Positions 1 to 12,100 of a stretch of DNA of 64,000 nt are shown here, piece after piece. Both the position numbers and the translations under genes were made by a program. Origin of the DNA: Pyxicephalus adspersus (lineage: Eukaryota > Chordata > Amphibia > Anura > Pyxicephalidae); the NCBI RefSeq assembly GCF_032062135.1, contig NC_092866.1:29048292-29112291 (forward strand), written 5' to 3'. The notes beneath the pieces are model-generated. The model did no database searches. It saw only the letters and a program-made list of their open reading frames with translations, and was not told the origin of the DNA. Every line of letters starts with the position of its first letter. Position 1 is the first letter of the stretch.

Positions 1-3
1 GCG

Positions 4-171
4 GATCAATGAATGCAACCTGCGCTGCATTCATTGATCAGCGCAACCTGCGATCTTTTTTTTTTTTTTTAATTAAATACGGTGAATTTACACTGGCCAT
101 TTTCGCTTACAATTTTGGTAAGCGAGAATGTCCGAATTCACCGCGAGAATGAGTTTTAAAAACTCACTCGC
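4..171. repeat. Cluster of three consecutive hairpins
   Basis: Three inverted repeats lie end to end. The first has perfect 14-bp arms at 4-17 and 26-39 around an 8-base loop. The second pairs 80-88 with 135-143, with an inner paired part (about 99-110 with 118-129). The third pairs within 143-171. No ORF or known gene overlaps. The arrangement fits the edge of a palindromic repeat or MITE cut by the window start; the family is not recognised. Confidence 0.6.
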
Positions 172-194
172 TCATCTCTTTATGTCAGAACTAT

Positions 195-480
195 AAAAAT
201 CGATATATACAAAATTAGATGTATGTATATACGTGTGTATGTATGTGTGTATGTTCCACCATCACTCGAAAACGCATGGAGACATTTCAACCAAACTTGC
301 TAGACATATGACTGAGACTCATGTGAGTCCACCAGTCATCTTTGCACAGCGCTGTGCTATATGTCAGGGCTAAATGGATGGATCAATGTATGTATGTGTG
401 TATGTCATCACTATGAAACGCATTGAGACATCTAAACCAAACTTGCTAGACATATGACTCAGTGAATATATGTATGTAAA
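195..480. repeat. Dispersed repeat carrying the TTCCACCATCAC motif
   Basis: GTAT-rich tracts are followed by a block containing TTCCACCATCAC, then CATTTCAACCAAACTTGCTA and CAGCGCTGTGCTATATGTCA. The same block recurs at 24.7-25.7 kb and 27.0-27.8 kb in this window, so it is a multicopy non-coding repeat. I could not assign a family. A non-autonomous rolling-circle element is possible but not shown. Confidence 0.65.
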
Positions 481-487
481 TGTGTGT

Positions 488-496
<9 letters not shown>

Positions 497-538
<42 letters not shown>
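497..538. repeat. (TA)n microsatellite
   Basis: Uninterrupted TA dinucleotide run following a TG-rich tract. The short ORF across it (484-744) is low-complexity and not a gene. Confidence 0.95.
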
Positions 539-543
<5 letters not shown>

Positions 544-1744
544 CTACAAATTGTTTTTCAAAATACATTGATTAATTTGTCAATCAAAAAAATTTTTATT
601 CCTTTTACACTTGACCTTATTATTAATGGCAATAAAGTTATCCAAATCAATCAATCCAAATGCTTTAAAACTCATGTTCATTTAATCCAGGAAAAATATT
701 TGCTTCCAGTTGGAATGTCTATTTACTTTCATTTTGTAAAATAGGTATGTCATGGTCACCCATTCGTGGGCTTGGTGGTATGTGGTCTAATGAAAAGAAG
801 CGAACATTCTTCAGACAAGATTTTTGGCATTTAGTAAAGTCCCTTCCTACTGGAGACAATAAGTTGGATTTTTTATATCATATACATAGTCATAAATTCT
901 TTCCAATGTAGAAAGCTCCACAAGATGCTGACAGTTTCTAACAGCTCAAAATTTGTGCTCAAAATTCTGACAACTGAAGGTTGACCAGTTCCTGACTCAT
1001 CTTGTTCAAAGCTGACCTCTTTATGAAAATAGTGGTTGTGATTCTGATCCTGGAAAATAATAATGGTGATTCATGTCAACCGGTTTGCAGATATGCAGGG
1101 TCAGAACACTTCTGCATACATATTCCTGGTTAGGAATTTAAAAACCATGAAAGTCACAAAACATTTTTTTTAGAATGCAAAAAAAATGCCATCCTCTGTA
1201 TACCTCTAATTGCAGTTGTGCTTTTTTTTGGAACTGGAGTCTGTTTTATTCTATAAAATATTTAATCTCCTTTTACCATTTTAACAGAAATGTATTGTTT
1301 GTAATGTACAAACAATGCATTGTAAAACATTGCAGTTAAAAACCATCCATTTACAGTCCATGGGCAGCTACTGTAAAACACTAGGTGCTCAGGAGCAGTA
1401 TCAGCTTGCTAGGCTTTTTCAGGTGTTTGCAAATGCCTGTGCAGGCATTTGTAAGCAGCTGCATAAACTATTGCAGAACATTTCCATTTCACAACAAGCA
1501 ACACTGCCGCCACCACCACCACTATCATTATCAATACCTTCTTTTGTATATGTTTACTAGTAATTCTGTTTGTCTATTCATATTGCAGCACTGCAAGTAT
1601 ATTGGAAAAAAAATTTTTTCACTAGTATATATAAAACGCATAGCTTACTAGGCCATTGCTGTATCTTATACAGTGCGCATATTGCTCATGGATACACAGT
1701 GAAAGTGACAGTTTTCAACCACCTGTTAATATAAGGAGAAAACT

Positions 1745-2070
1745 CAATGGAACTATGGACTGTAATACTGAGGGGGTGATATGGCCTTTTGCAGTTGTCG
1801 ACGGTTTTATATTGGAAAAACAGAGATGCTTCCAAAAAAGAACACATATTATCAAAAATGGGAAACTGATTACACCACTGAGCTATCATATAGGCATTGA
1901 CCACAAATTTATTCTTAATGAAATGCGATTTATAGCATTGGAAAGAATTTTCTCAGACCCTAGGGGAGGAAACTTGACAAAATCATGTTGCAAAAAGAAA
2001 CAAAGTGGATATTCGATTTTAAAGCAAACAAAAATCCAGGATTAAATGTCTGTCTTTTAAACCCCTTCTA
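1745..2070 (+). pseudogene. Penelope-like retroelement, GIY-YIG endonuclease remnant
   Basis: One reading frame gives CSCRRFYIGKTEM near 1790-1830, which matches the 'FYIGKT' core of a GIY-YIG nuclease. Further on, the frame gives KLDKIMLQKETKWIFDFKAN followed by KNPGLN near 1970-2046. That combination is typical of the C-terminal endonuclease region of Penelope-like elements in vertebrates. The frame contains several stops and the reverse transcriptase is absent, so this is a decayed 5'-truncated copy. The open frame at 1656-2045 is a different, probably meaningless frame over the same DNA. Family assignment is from motif recognition only. Confidence 0.6.
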
Positions 2071-2404
2071 TAAACATTAGGTAGTAATGAATCAATAATC
2101 TTGTGCCACACCTGTCCCTTATGGACCTATAGTGAAAGTGTGGCCGATACACTCAACATAATGCAATCATTTTTTTGTTCCCCAAAATTATCTACTATCT
2201 CATTTAATGACCGATAGATAATAAATTTTGACCTATGTGAAATTTGAGTATATTATACTGGTATTTATGAAATATTGTAAAGAGAATTGGCATTTTGTTA
2301 CATGATGGCTGCTTCCTATACATCGTGAACTTTTTGTTTGTTTTTCCACTTGACAAGTGGTGAATTTTAGAAAGGAATCATTGCCCGTCCTGCTGTGGGT
2401 GCTT

Positions 2405-2600
2405 TTCTCTCTTCAGGATGGCGCCTGTTATATGCCATCTATAGGAGGAGCGGTGATCCCTATGGCTGGGCCGGACCAGCCTCCTCCACGAGGGACGCCG
2501 ATGCACAGCGGGTAAACACATAAGGGAGAGAATGCCGGCAATATTTCACTTGCCGGCATCGCAGGAGAAGCACGCATATGGATTACACAGGTTGGTTCAA
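2405..2600. repeat. GC-rich repeat with a perfect hairpin
   Basis: A GC-rich patch in AT-rich surroundings. It contains TGCCGGCAA (2533-2541) and its exact complement TTGCCGGCA (2550-2558) around an 8-base loop. There is no convincing coding content. It is probably a dispersed element; the family is unknown. Confidence 0.4.
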
Positions 2601-2849
2601 AGTAATGAGGCACTTGTTTTTCTAATGAAGAGAAAACAGGTTGGTTTACAACATTGATTGATGTGACTTTTGATTTTCGAATTATGCAGTGGCAGCTTGG
2701 TAGAAGCTTTCTGTGGAAACTTCAGAGAAAAAATATCTTAATGGGATTGAATATGGACTGAACAGAAACAATATAGCTTTTTGTTATGCTTGCTGGTTGC
2801 TCTAAGGGGAATTGGATAGTATGGAAGTCACATACACATTTCTATTATT

Positions 2850-3045
2850 ATCACACAGTATTTATATAGCGCCATTATATTACGCAGCGCTGTATCAAGT
2901 TCATAGTCGTGTCACTAACTGTCCCCCAAATGGGCTCACAATCTAATGTCCCTACCATGGTCATATGTCATTTATACAGTCTAAGGTCAATTTAGGAGGG
3001 AAGCCAATTAACCTCACTGCATGTTTTTGGGATGTACATAGTGGT
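2850..3045. repeat. Dispersed repeat, TATATAGCGCC family, copy 1
   Basis: Contains TTTATATAGCGCC, ATTACGCAGCGCTGTA and further on GCTCACAATCTAA. The first motifs recur at 11.55 kb. I recognise this repeat type as abundant in frog genomes but cannot name it with confidence. Confidence 0.6.
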
Positions 3046-3099
3046 TGTTGGTATAGGTGGTGATGAGTATAAGGTATGTTTGTATAAACTGGAAGATAT

Positions 3100-5540
3100 G
3101 GTTGTTACTCAATTATAAACAAGACATCAGTGATTAAATAATTATTATTGAATTTTTTTTATGATTATATGATATATAATAGAACCAGTAACTTTTTCTG
3201 TTTTCTATGACATCACCTAAATTGGAGAATAAGATCATGAATTAGAGGCTTATTTATCACTACTGGGACATATGGGTGATGGGATCATTAGCTGATTGAA
3301 TAGAGCATGACACTTAGGACATCCAACTCACAATTAATTGATTACCTAATTGATTGTGTTACTAATAAATTGTAATTATGAAATCAATAATATTTAATAG
3401 CAATGTATTACACAATAATGTTGGAGCCTACTAGTAAATCAATGTGAAATTAGGAAATATTTTTTGTGTCAAAAGGGTCTTCAAAGCCAAAGCCCAACAC
3501 TAAGAGCTGCCTGTGGATGCATGTCACAAGTGTTTTTACCTTTTCTCTCCCTCTGTGCATACTGGAGTATCCAGAAAGGGGCTTGACTCCATTGAACTAA
3601 ACGGATATGTAAGAAAAAAATGAATATAACAAGTTGATTTTGTATACTAATGAGGATGTGAAAATATGTATGATTCTAACTGACTATCATTGTATTTGTA
3701 GAATAGACAAAGTCACGAAACGTGTCGAGAAAAAGTCTGATATGTCAATGTAATCAAGATAACACAAATCCAAGTCTGTGAAAAAATATTTTAAATAATA
3801 TTTTATTAAAGTTGTTTTTAGAAAAATATATGAATGTAAATCATTTTTGGCTGTTTAGCACTAGTCAGTAAAAAACATGGGATCAATCATCCCATTACGT
3901 CCCTTCCTCCTTCCTAGTTTTGATAATTGTTCTCAGAAAAATTATGGGATGTGGCATTAAGTAATCAGAAGGGATGCTTATTTTATTGTTTGTCATTTAC
4001 CAAGAGTATATTATGGTCTTTGGGAAAAATGAGTACCTAAACATACCTGCTTGGGCTGAAAAAATACTTGCTTTTAGATTTGTTGTACAATTGGACATAT
4101 ATAAACATATTCATTTTTTTTTGTTTTTTATCATTATATTGTGTGTAAAGTTTGTGCTTACTTCTATATCATTTTGCTTTGAACAAATGCTGATGTGTTT
4201 ATGCAGAGATAACTCCCAGCAGGTATGTTACCCCTCCTGCAGGCTTAACAGTCACACTTTAGGCTTGACGAAAACACTTTCACATCCCAACCTAAAAGTA
4301 TCTGACTGCAACTTTTTTGCTACCATCGACCTGCACATCTTCAGTGGGTCAATTGCCCTTTCTGCTAGATTATATCCAGAATTCCACACTTACACACAGC
4401 CTTACCGGGGGAGTTCCTTATTATTGCAGAAGGAACAGAGTATATCCCTTCAGCAATGAATAAAATAGTATCTGCCTGTCCGCACTTAAATTAAATCAAC
4501 TCTCCTTGCTCCTTTCCCGAGCGGAGGGTGGGGGGGGTCCTTGGATTCATTAAATGTCGGTAGTATGAATTAATTGGTGGTCAGCTAGTGATGGCATACA
4601 GTATATAACCGCCATTTCAACGTTAAAATTGCTGTTTGTCTGTTGGGACCATTTAAAGGATTGTTTAAGGATTTAAAAAGGTGTAACTGTCCTTTAAAGT
4701 AAGTCTGAACTTTGGATGGCTTTTCTTTCACACCCCTCCCTCCCTGCTGTACTCTATATGAATGCTGGGGATGTCTTTATGAGAAGGCTCTAACAGTGGG
4801 GAGGGAGGGCAGTCTGAGGTGAGCAGTGCAGTTCAGGCTCTGTGTCAGGGTTCAATTACCGAGATACCTTTGTACAAATTAGCAGTTCTTTTTCTTGTGC
4901 AGCACGTCATTCTCCTATGACAGGTGTGCTGTAGCTTTCCTGTCACTATAGTCTTGTAGTGCAATGTCTAAGCAATAATCTGCCATTTAATGTCTCATTA
5001 GCTTCAGTCACTTCTGTGTCACACTCAGTATATATATAAATAAGTATATGTTTAGCATTTTCATTGTTGGTAGATCATTTTGGCTTGGTCATTTTAAAAG
5101 TAGTTTGCAAACCAAAAAGTGTGGGCACCCCAGGTGTAGAGCGTCATCAGTAAATAAGTACAGGTTTTCGTTTAGATAAAAAAATTCTGCTTGGCAACAC
5201 AAACTGCACTTCCCAACTTTCCAAAATGACAGACAAGGACAAATTTCTGCACAAACCATGTAGGTATAGGGCATGGCTCTGCCACACCACAGCTTATATT
5301 TCTAATAAGTAGATAGCATTATATTATAATCCTACTAATAATAATAATAAACCTATTATGTAACTATGTAGTAAGTACTTTTTCACCACTGCTTATGCTT
5401 TGTAAAAGCTTTGAAGATAAAGAGGGTAAACAACATTTTATTATATGAAATAAAAATAAATATTTGAGAAGGAAACTGGTCAGCCCCTTCCAATTACAAG
5501 TAAGAGCTCTCAGCCTGCAGTAGAATATGCTGACCGTATT
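3100..5540. other. Intergenic, no gene seen
   Basis: AT-rich sequence with scattered short ORFs, none supported by a recognisable motif or splice structure. A 'GAAACGTGTCGAG' motif sits at about 3717-3730 (see findings). Pyrimidine-rich stretches at 4720-4750 and 4800-4860 look like repeat debris. The 161-codon ORF at 3974-4459 has no recognisable domain and I do not call it a gene. Confidence 0.5.
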
Positions 5541-5850
5541 TACTTCCTGATTACGCAGAAAGAGCAGGTCACGTGGTCTCTGTCACGCCCCTTCCTGGAG
5601 TATGGAAGTTTGAGCTCTTGTTCTTATAACTGTATGAATAGCAGATATTACCCGGTAGAACAAGCCAGGTGTTTACAAGGCGAAGTTACATAGGGGGTGA
5701 TATACGTGTTTATTTTGCCTGGGAGAGACGATTCGCGTTATTTGAGCGAGGACAGTGCGGCCGCCATTTTGTTACTTCACACAGTGTGAGTGATCGTAGC
5801 AGTAGTGTCGCCTCATTCCTTGTCTCGTGCTAAACTCACCGGCGGCCGCC
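5540..5850 (+). promoter_or_regulatory. RBM14: RBM14 CpG-rich promoter and 5' UTR
   Basis: Composition becomes GC- and CpG-rich just before the RBM14 start codon and stays so through exon 1, as expected for a housekeeping promoter. GGCCGCCATTTT at 5759-5770 is the reverse complement of the YY1 consensus AAnATGGCGGC. The start codon context GGCGGCCGCCATGA is a strong Kozak match. There is no clear TATA box. The exact transcription start cannot be fixed from sequence. Confidence 0.65.
5759..5770 (-). promoter_or_regulatory. YY1-type site upstream of RBM14
   Basis: AAAATGGCGGCC on the minus strand is a full match to the YY1 core. It lies 80 bases upstream of the RBM14 ATG inside the CpG-rich region, a position typical of YY1 sites in housekeeping promoters. 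Binding itself is inference. Confidence 0.55.
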
Positions 5851-6193
5851 ATGAAGGACACCGTGAAGATCTTTGTCGGTTACGTTGACGACCGCACTAC
5901 GAAGGAGGAGTTGCAAGACTTGTTCGAAAAGTACGGCCCGGTGGTAGAATGCGCCGTCATGAAGCAATATGCCTTTGTCCACATGCGGGGCGCCGACCGA
6001 GCCAAGAAGGCCATCGAAGAATTGACCGGGCGGAAACTGCACGGGAAGAGGATAGTGGTGGAGCTGTCAAAGCCCAGGCCAAAGAACACCTGGAAGTTAT
6101 TCGTGGACAATGTCAGCGCTGCCTGCGACGCTTCCGAACTTCGCGTCATGTTTGAGGTCTACGGAAAGGTGGTGGAGTGTGATGTGGTGAAAG
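5851..6193 (+). CDS. RBM14: RBM14 coding exon 1 (RRM1 and most of RRM2)
   Basis: Encodes residues 1-114 plus the first base of codon 115. The donor is AAAG|GTAATA. The intron splits the RNP1 motif of RRM2 (K114 / D115-Y-A-F-V-H-M). The in-frame GTG-started extension from 5827 is not used; the first ATG is at 5851. If the intron is retained, translation continues 23 codons to a stop at 6262-6264, giving a 137-residue protein with a disrupted RRM2. RRM2 has FVDNV where most RRMs have F-V-G-N-V. Confidence 0.92.
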
Positions 6194-9100
6194 GTAATAA
6201 AGGCGGCGAGGGGAATACTAGGTCGGCTTCCTGCTGGGTGAATGGAAAATGGCGGCCTTTGTGACCCGCCTCATCAGCCGGGAAATGGCATGTTAGGAAT
6301 GGGACCGGCTCCTTTTATACCTCAGTATGCCCTCACTATATTTCCCATATTTGCTCATTCAGACTTCTGAAAGGCATTCGTGTGTGCTTTTTCTATTTTT
6401 TTCCTCATTTTTGCATTTACACATAGATTTGTTAGATATTACTGAAAATAATATACCTTTTTTTTGGAAGCAGATACTTTCCAATAGTGCACAGTTGGTA
6501 TACCACATGTCACATAAATCTGCCCCATGCTGGTGATGTCATTACCTCACCACAGTGATCACAGCTGATTTTGGAGGTCTTCTATAATGGGGCCAAATCC
6601 TCCAAATGCTTCATCCTTACTAAAGCGGCCCCCAAATAAAACCCTACAGACTTGTCAAATCAAAATGTAGTCAGCAGCTGAAATCTGTCTGCCTTTTTTT
6701 AAAGAACATCTAAACCCCAGAACAAAAATATATTGCAGCTTGCCAGCCCTGAGATGTAATGGCTCTTAATGCTTTTTTTTTCTTTTTTTTTGCATCGTCA
6801 TCTTCCAAAAATGAACCCTAACTTAGGGAAGTGGGGACTTGTTTGCTGAATTTCAGTAGTGGGCAGTAATTCGATAAATATACCCAATACAAGGTAGAAA
6901 TATGGGAAAACCAGAGGGTTTATTACAGGGGTGTTGAAACTTTTTGCAAAGAGGGCCAATGATATTTGGGGGCCGACCACTAACCAGGGTTAGTGTGGGC
7001 GTGGTCTGTGCAGGTCCCGCATTGCACAGGCCCACCAGGATGACGTGAGGGATTCCCTGTGCACGGAGTCTTGTGTCAGTGCGGGCTGTGTACAGAATAC
7101 ATTCTAGGAATCAGAGTGAGCGTGGTTTGTGCGGGCCCTTCACAGCAAATGCCCACTATAATGACGTAGGGGATTCCCTGTCATGACAGAGGCAGCGGGC
7201 CGGTGGAAATCTGAACACGTGCCGCAACCAGCCTTCGGGACGGACTTTGGACACGCCTGGTTTATTAGGATATTACAAGGAAGACCTTGGAAGAATTAAG
7301 CCTCTTTAAAGATGGTTAACTTAGGAAGGAATGCATTTTTTCATTCACCTTTTGGTCAGGTTTTTCAGACGCAGTGCCTAAGAGTAGATATAAAATAATT
7401 TGCTGAAAAGAATGACAAATATTTTGACAGGTTAAGTTGCATACCTACCTAAACAGTGTTAACCTGTTTTGCCAATCGTTTTGGTTAAATTTACTTTATA
7501 AATTATTGCTTTTATATGAATTTTTAAAAGCATCTTACTGCATCCGTTTTTACATTTATGCTAAGTCTATATGGACTGTTTCGTTTTTTTAACACTTATA
7601 AAAGCACATATTGTTGGACATTTTTAAAAGCGTTTAAAGCAAGTCTAATAATGCTTATAAAAGCCTATGCTTATTATGGGCATTTATAAATGTTTTAAAT
7701 GCCTAGAATCACTTACAAACACCTGTAAACTCTTCCATTTGTTTTCAATTAAATCATTTTTAATCATTTTGTAAATGATTTTAATTAAAGTGTTTATAGG
7801 CGGTAAAGGCATTTATAAGATTTTCAAGCAGGTAAATTTTAAAATGCAGCAAGACTTGTTCTCTCCAAATGGTGCTGCTCACAAACACTGGACTGGCCTA
7901 TTGGAAATTTCCAACATGGGCGTTTAAGCGCTGGGGTTGTAGTCCATGTAGACTTAGCCTTCATTTAAGCGTTTGGTTTTACAAATTTTGAATGCATTTA
8001 AAAATACTTGTTCCATTAAATCTTTGTAAAACGAAACACACTGAAGCTTAAATAAAATGCAGAATTAGGAAAATACTTTTAGACTTTTTTATACTTTTAA
8101 CTTTTATTTACATTTTAATGATATTCATCATTTCATTTTAATGTCTATAACATATTTTTTTCTCCCTCCCCCTGTGTACTACCTTAGACTATGCGTTCGT
8201 TCATATGGAAAAAGAAAGTGATGCTAGGGCAGCTATCCAGAATCTGAATGGAAAGGAGGTAAAAGGAAAACGGATTGACGTGCAGATGTCACATAAAATG
8301 TCAAGACCTGTGAGCACTAATGGTAGTGCTCATGGTGAACGCGCACGTAGGCCTCATGATATTTGTGAAGCCCCGCAGAGCCGCGCTGAGGCATACAATG
8401 GAAGGAGGGCAGCTGAAGCAGCCTATGCATCCTTTTCTCTAAAATCACCATATGAGCATTTTTCAGGTGATAATGCACGTTATGCTTTTGAAAGTAGAAT
8501 GCGTCCACCTTCTCCACTTTATTATTCACGAGACAGAAGTCCCCTAAGAAGATCACCCACAAGGTCGCCCTATGGTCTTGCACAATCCACTGCTTCACTT
8601 GCATCAAAATTTCGTGCTCCAGCATCAGGCTATGGTTCTTTGCCATCTGCCTATGGGGATCAAACCACTTCTTCATCTCTGTCTGCTGCCTACGGTAGTC
8701 AGTCGTCGTCTTTATCCACTGCCTATGGAGCCCGGGCCAGCGCACTTTCATCTGCCTATGGCAGTCAAGGTGGAGATGACAACCAGCCCTCTGCTTACAG
8801 AACAGAAACACAACCTTCATTTGCCTCCCAAAGTTCTGAAGCTTATAGCACTCAAGGATCGTCTCTGTCTTCCAGTTATGGGTCCCATCTACCTTCAATG
8901 GCGCAATCTTACAGCTCTCAGACCCCGTCCAATCCGTATCAATCACATTCTGCCAGTTCCCCATATGCGCCGTCCACTGCACTGGCTAGTGCTGATCGTC
9001 CACCGCAGACTTCTGTCTATGACACCACTCAAATGGCTGGCCTTGGAATGCAGTCTGCTTACTTGTCTAGGTCTTCTCCAAAAGATGCGCCCATGTACGA

Positions 9101-12100
9101 GCGCACCCGTCTTTCACCGCCGCTAAGCTCTACTGACAGATACAAGAAGACGATGGACAGTTATAAAAGGTATGTTGGTTAACCACTGTGCAAACCCATA
9201 GTACTACAGGTATGCTCGTCTTGCTAAGTCAGGTATTCCTTGTAACAGAAAGTCGTAATCATGCTTCTGCTATGTCTGTGCTTTTAGGCGACAAATCTCC
9301 AGGCAGTACCCTACAACGTAATTCTCCCTGGATTTGGGTCTGCCCAATTTAACATCCATACAAGTCCTGGTTTTAGGGCAAAGTTTAAAGTAGTTCATCC
9401 TTATATGTTGTTTCTTTAAACATTTATTATATTTGCATGGGTTGCCTAATAGTTCAGTTATTCAATATTACATTTATGGTAAAGTACTTTATTCTTAAAA
9501 ACTTTCATTTTGCTTAAGTAACAGATTAACATACAATGGTAAGATGAGTTATCTTGTGCTATGTCTAATTCTAGTGAAACTAGACAGGTTATGGCTCAGT
9601 ATTTTCTTTCCACATGAAAAAATTATTGAACTTAGATCCAAAGTTCTTGGTCACAGACCGCAGTACACACACTCTGTTCCTTAACGCCCAGAAGTCATAA
9701 ATTATTTATATATATTTACATAGACATAGTTCTCCCCAGTCTGTTTTTGGGGGCGGGCCGCCCACCTGCTGTGATTGTTCCGCCTGTCACATTTTCAGCA
9801 GCTCTGAGCGGACACCGGAGAGACTGCTCTGCTCGCTGTCCCTCCCTCTCTCAAAGCTGTACCGAGTCTTTTGAAAAAACAAATATAAAAAAAACCTAGC
9901 CCAGTGGGCGTGTGTGATGTCATTAGAGAATTGTGTATAAATGCTGCATGACACATTCCTCAGCCTTACAGCTCTCTGTGTATTAACCTTCATATCCCCT
10001 AAACTGTATGTCATAATGATTTGAAATTTTCAGGTTCCACAGGGAACACTTATAGTTAGCACCATTTACAATTTCAACACCCCAGCTTTTACAAATGTCA
10101 TGATATGGGGATCAGAATTATAAAATCTTGTGAAAATACAACATTGGGGTTGCAGTATTAAAAGCAAATGCGCTTGGAGTCCTTAGTTAAAAATGCAAAT
10201 TGGGGACCTCCAGGGCCACTTACTTAGAAAGGAGCATTGGGGAAGGGCCCCTAAATTTATACTTCTTTTAGAAATCTATAACGGTCATACTATGTTACCC
10301 CCTATCTGCTTCTCTTCTTTGAACCACAATTTCCCTAGAATGGTGGGATGTACAAAGCCGAAAATGTAGGTGCAGGGGGGGTGGACACTGTTTGATTATG
10401 TTCGTGAATCGTGTTTTTTGATGGGCAGACATTGTTGTAATGATGCCATGGTGATGAAAGTTTGGGGGGTGTTAGCCACAAGTTTCCCCCCACTTGCACG
10501 ATGATTCTGTTTATCTGCACCTCTCGTTTCTAGAGAAATTAGGATTCAAGGTAGGGAAGCGGACAGTTTGATAGGCAGAGGTTTTTATGTTCTAATGATG
10601 CCATGCTAATGAAATTTTAGGGGTATATACATCTGTTCCCCAATTGCATCTACATTTTCAGTTTCCTGCACCTCCTCATTCCACATAAATTGGGGTTTAA
10701 AGAAAAGAAGTGGAAAGGGCAGCAAAGTATTACAAATATAGTTTGGTGAAAGGCAGGTAAAATATTTATGGAGCCCATCCCAATGCTTTTTGCTAAGGAT
10801 GTAAGTGGCCCCGAGGGTCCTTAATTTGCATTTTCAGTTTTGGGCTCCTAGGTGCACTTTCTTATAAAACAGCAACCCAAATCTTCAATTTCCACAAGTT
10901 TTTAAACTCGTGATCCCCATATTTTAAAATTCTTGAAATTAAAAAAAAGATATGTTGGTTATTAATAGCTATGAGTCCCCTGTGTACCTAAAAAAAACTT
11001 TAGGTAATTACAACCAACAATTTAGGAGATGTAAAGGATTGAACACAATGAGTTGTTAGGCCGCAGAATCTGACAAGCAGACTTTACACACACAGCTATC
11101 AGACTCCGGACGGATAAATTTCACAGGCAGTTTTTGTTTTTGGCAAGGAAGAGAGGAGGCCACTAGCTATCCTGCCCCCATCTGTTATCACATGCATGAT
11201 GCTCTGTGTTTCCTAGGTATAGCGCTAGGAAGTGACATCTGAAGTTAGGCTGAATTCACATTGGCAGTAAGGTGCATTTGCTGTGTTTACCCTTCACTTA
11301 CCTCTCACCAGAAACCACTGCTGGTTGAAGAACTGCTAGGCCTGAAAAGCCCAGCACTTACCTCCTGTTACCAATCCCAGGTGCCCAGTAGTTGCAGTCA
11401 TTTAGGAGGGGCATTTTTTTACTGCTAATGTGAACTAAGTCTAATTTGTTAAGCCACATTGATGACAATATTACACTACTACAAGGGATTATACTAATAA
11501 AATATGGAACTCTATTATTATTATTATTATTATTATTATTAAACAGGATTTATATAGCGCCAACATATTACGCAGCGCTGTACATTAAATAGGGATTGCA
11601 AATGACAGACTAATACAGACAGTGATACAGGAGGAGAGGACCCTGCCCCGAAGAGCTTACAATCTAGTAGACTCTAGGAAGTTGGATTAAAATACACAGC
11701 ACTGGACTGTTGGGACATAATAAATATAAAATAAAAAAAAATGGAAAAATTGTACATTCTAACAAGCCAGGCATTAGAAAGTTGGATTGCTCTCCCATTT
11801 GGGCATGTCAATTTATGCATTTAAAGTGTACCTAAACTCAGAAATTTCACTTTACCTAAAAGGGTAGACAACCCTTTATGTAAGGTAAATATTCGGTTTG
11901 TTTATTTTTTTTAAGTGCAACACTGCAGTCAAGGAACCTTTTGGTGAAAAGGAAAAAAAATGCCAAACTTACGCATGATGAAATCGGTAAGTTTTTTTCT
12001 AAACTACATCACCCGATCTTGCACCTGCATCGGGTGACGTACGAAGAAGAACCCAGAATAGGCAAAGATGTTGGCGCTTGGGGACGGTTACCAGGACGAC

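Larger units (their letters stand above)
6194..8187 (+). other. RBM14: RBM14 intron 1
   Basis: GT...AG intron of 1,994 bp, ending in a pyrimidine-rich tract and ACCTTAG. It contains an intact-looking hAT-type MITE (6926-7259) and a second MITE (7560-7958). I see no other coding exon in it. Confidence 0.85.

Noticed and set aside
3974..4459. 161-codon ORF as a possible gene
   Set aside because: No recognisable domain, AT-driven hydrophobic composition, and no splice or promoter context.
8317..8982. Long minus-strand ORF (221 codons) over RBM14 exon 2
   Set aside because: It is a shadow of the repetitive Tyr/Ser codons of the + strand exon; composition is rich in His/Gln/Trp with no domain.
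8572..9126. 184-codon + strand ORF in a second frame of RBM14 exon 2
   Set aside because: Alternate-frame shadow. The RRM continuation and conserved C-terminal motifs are in the other frame with matching splice phases.
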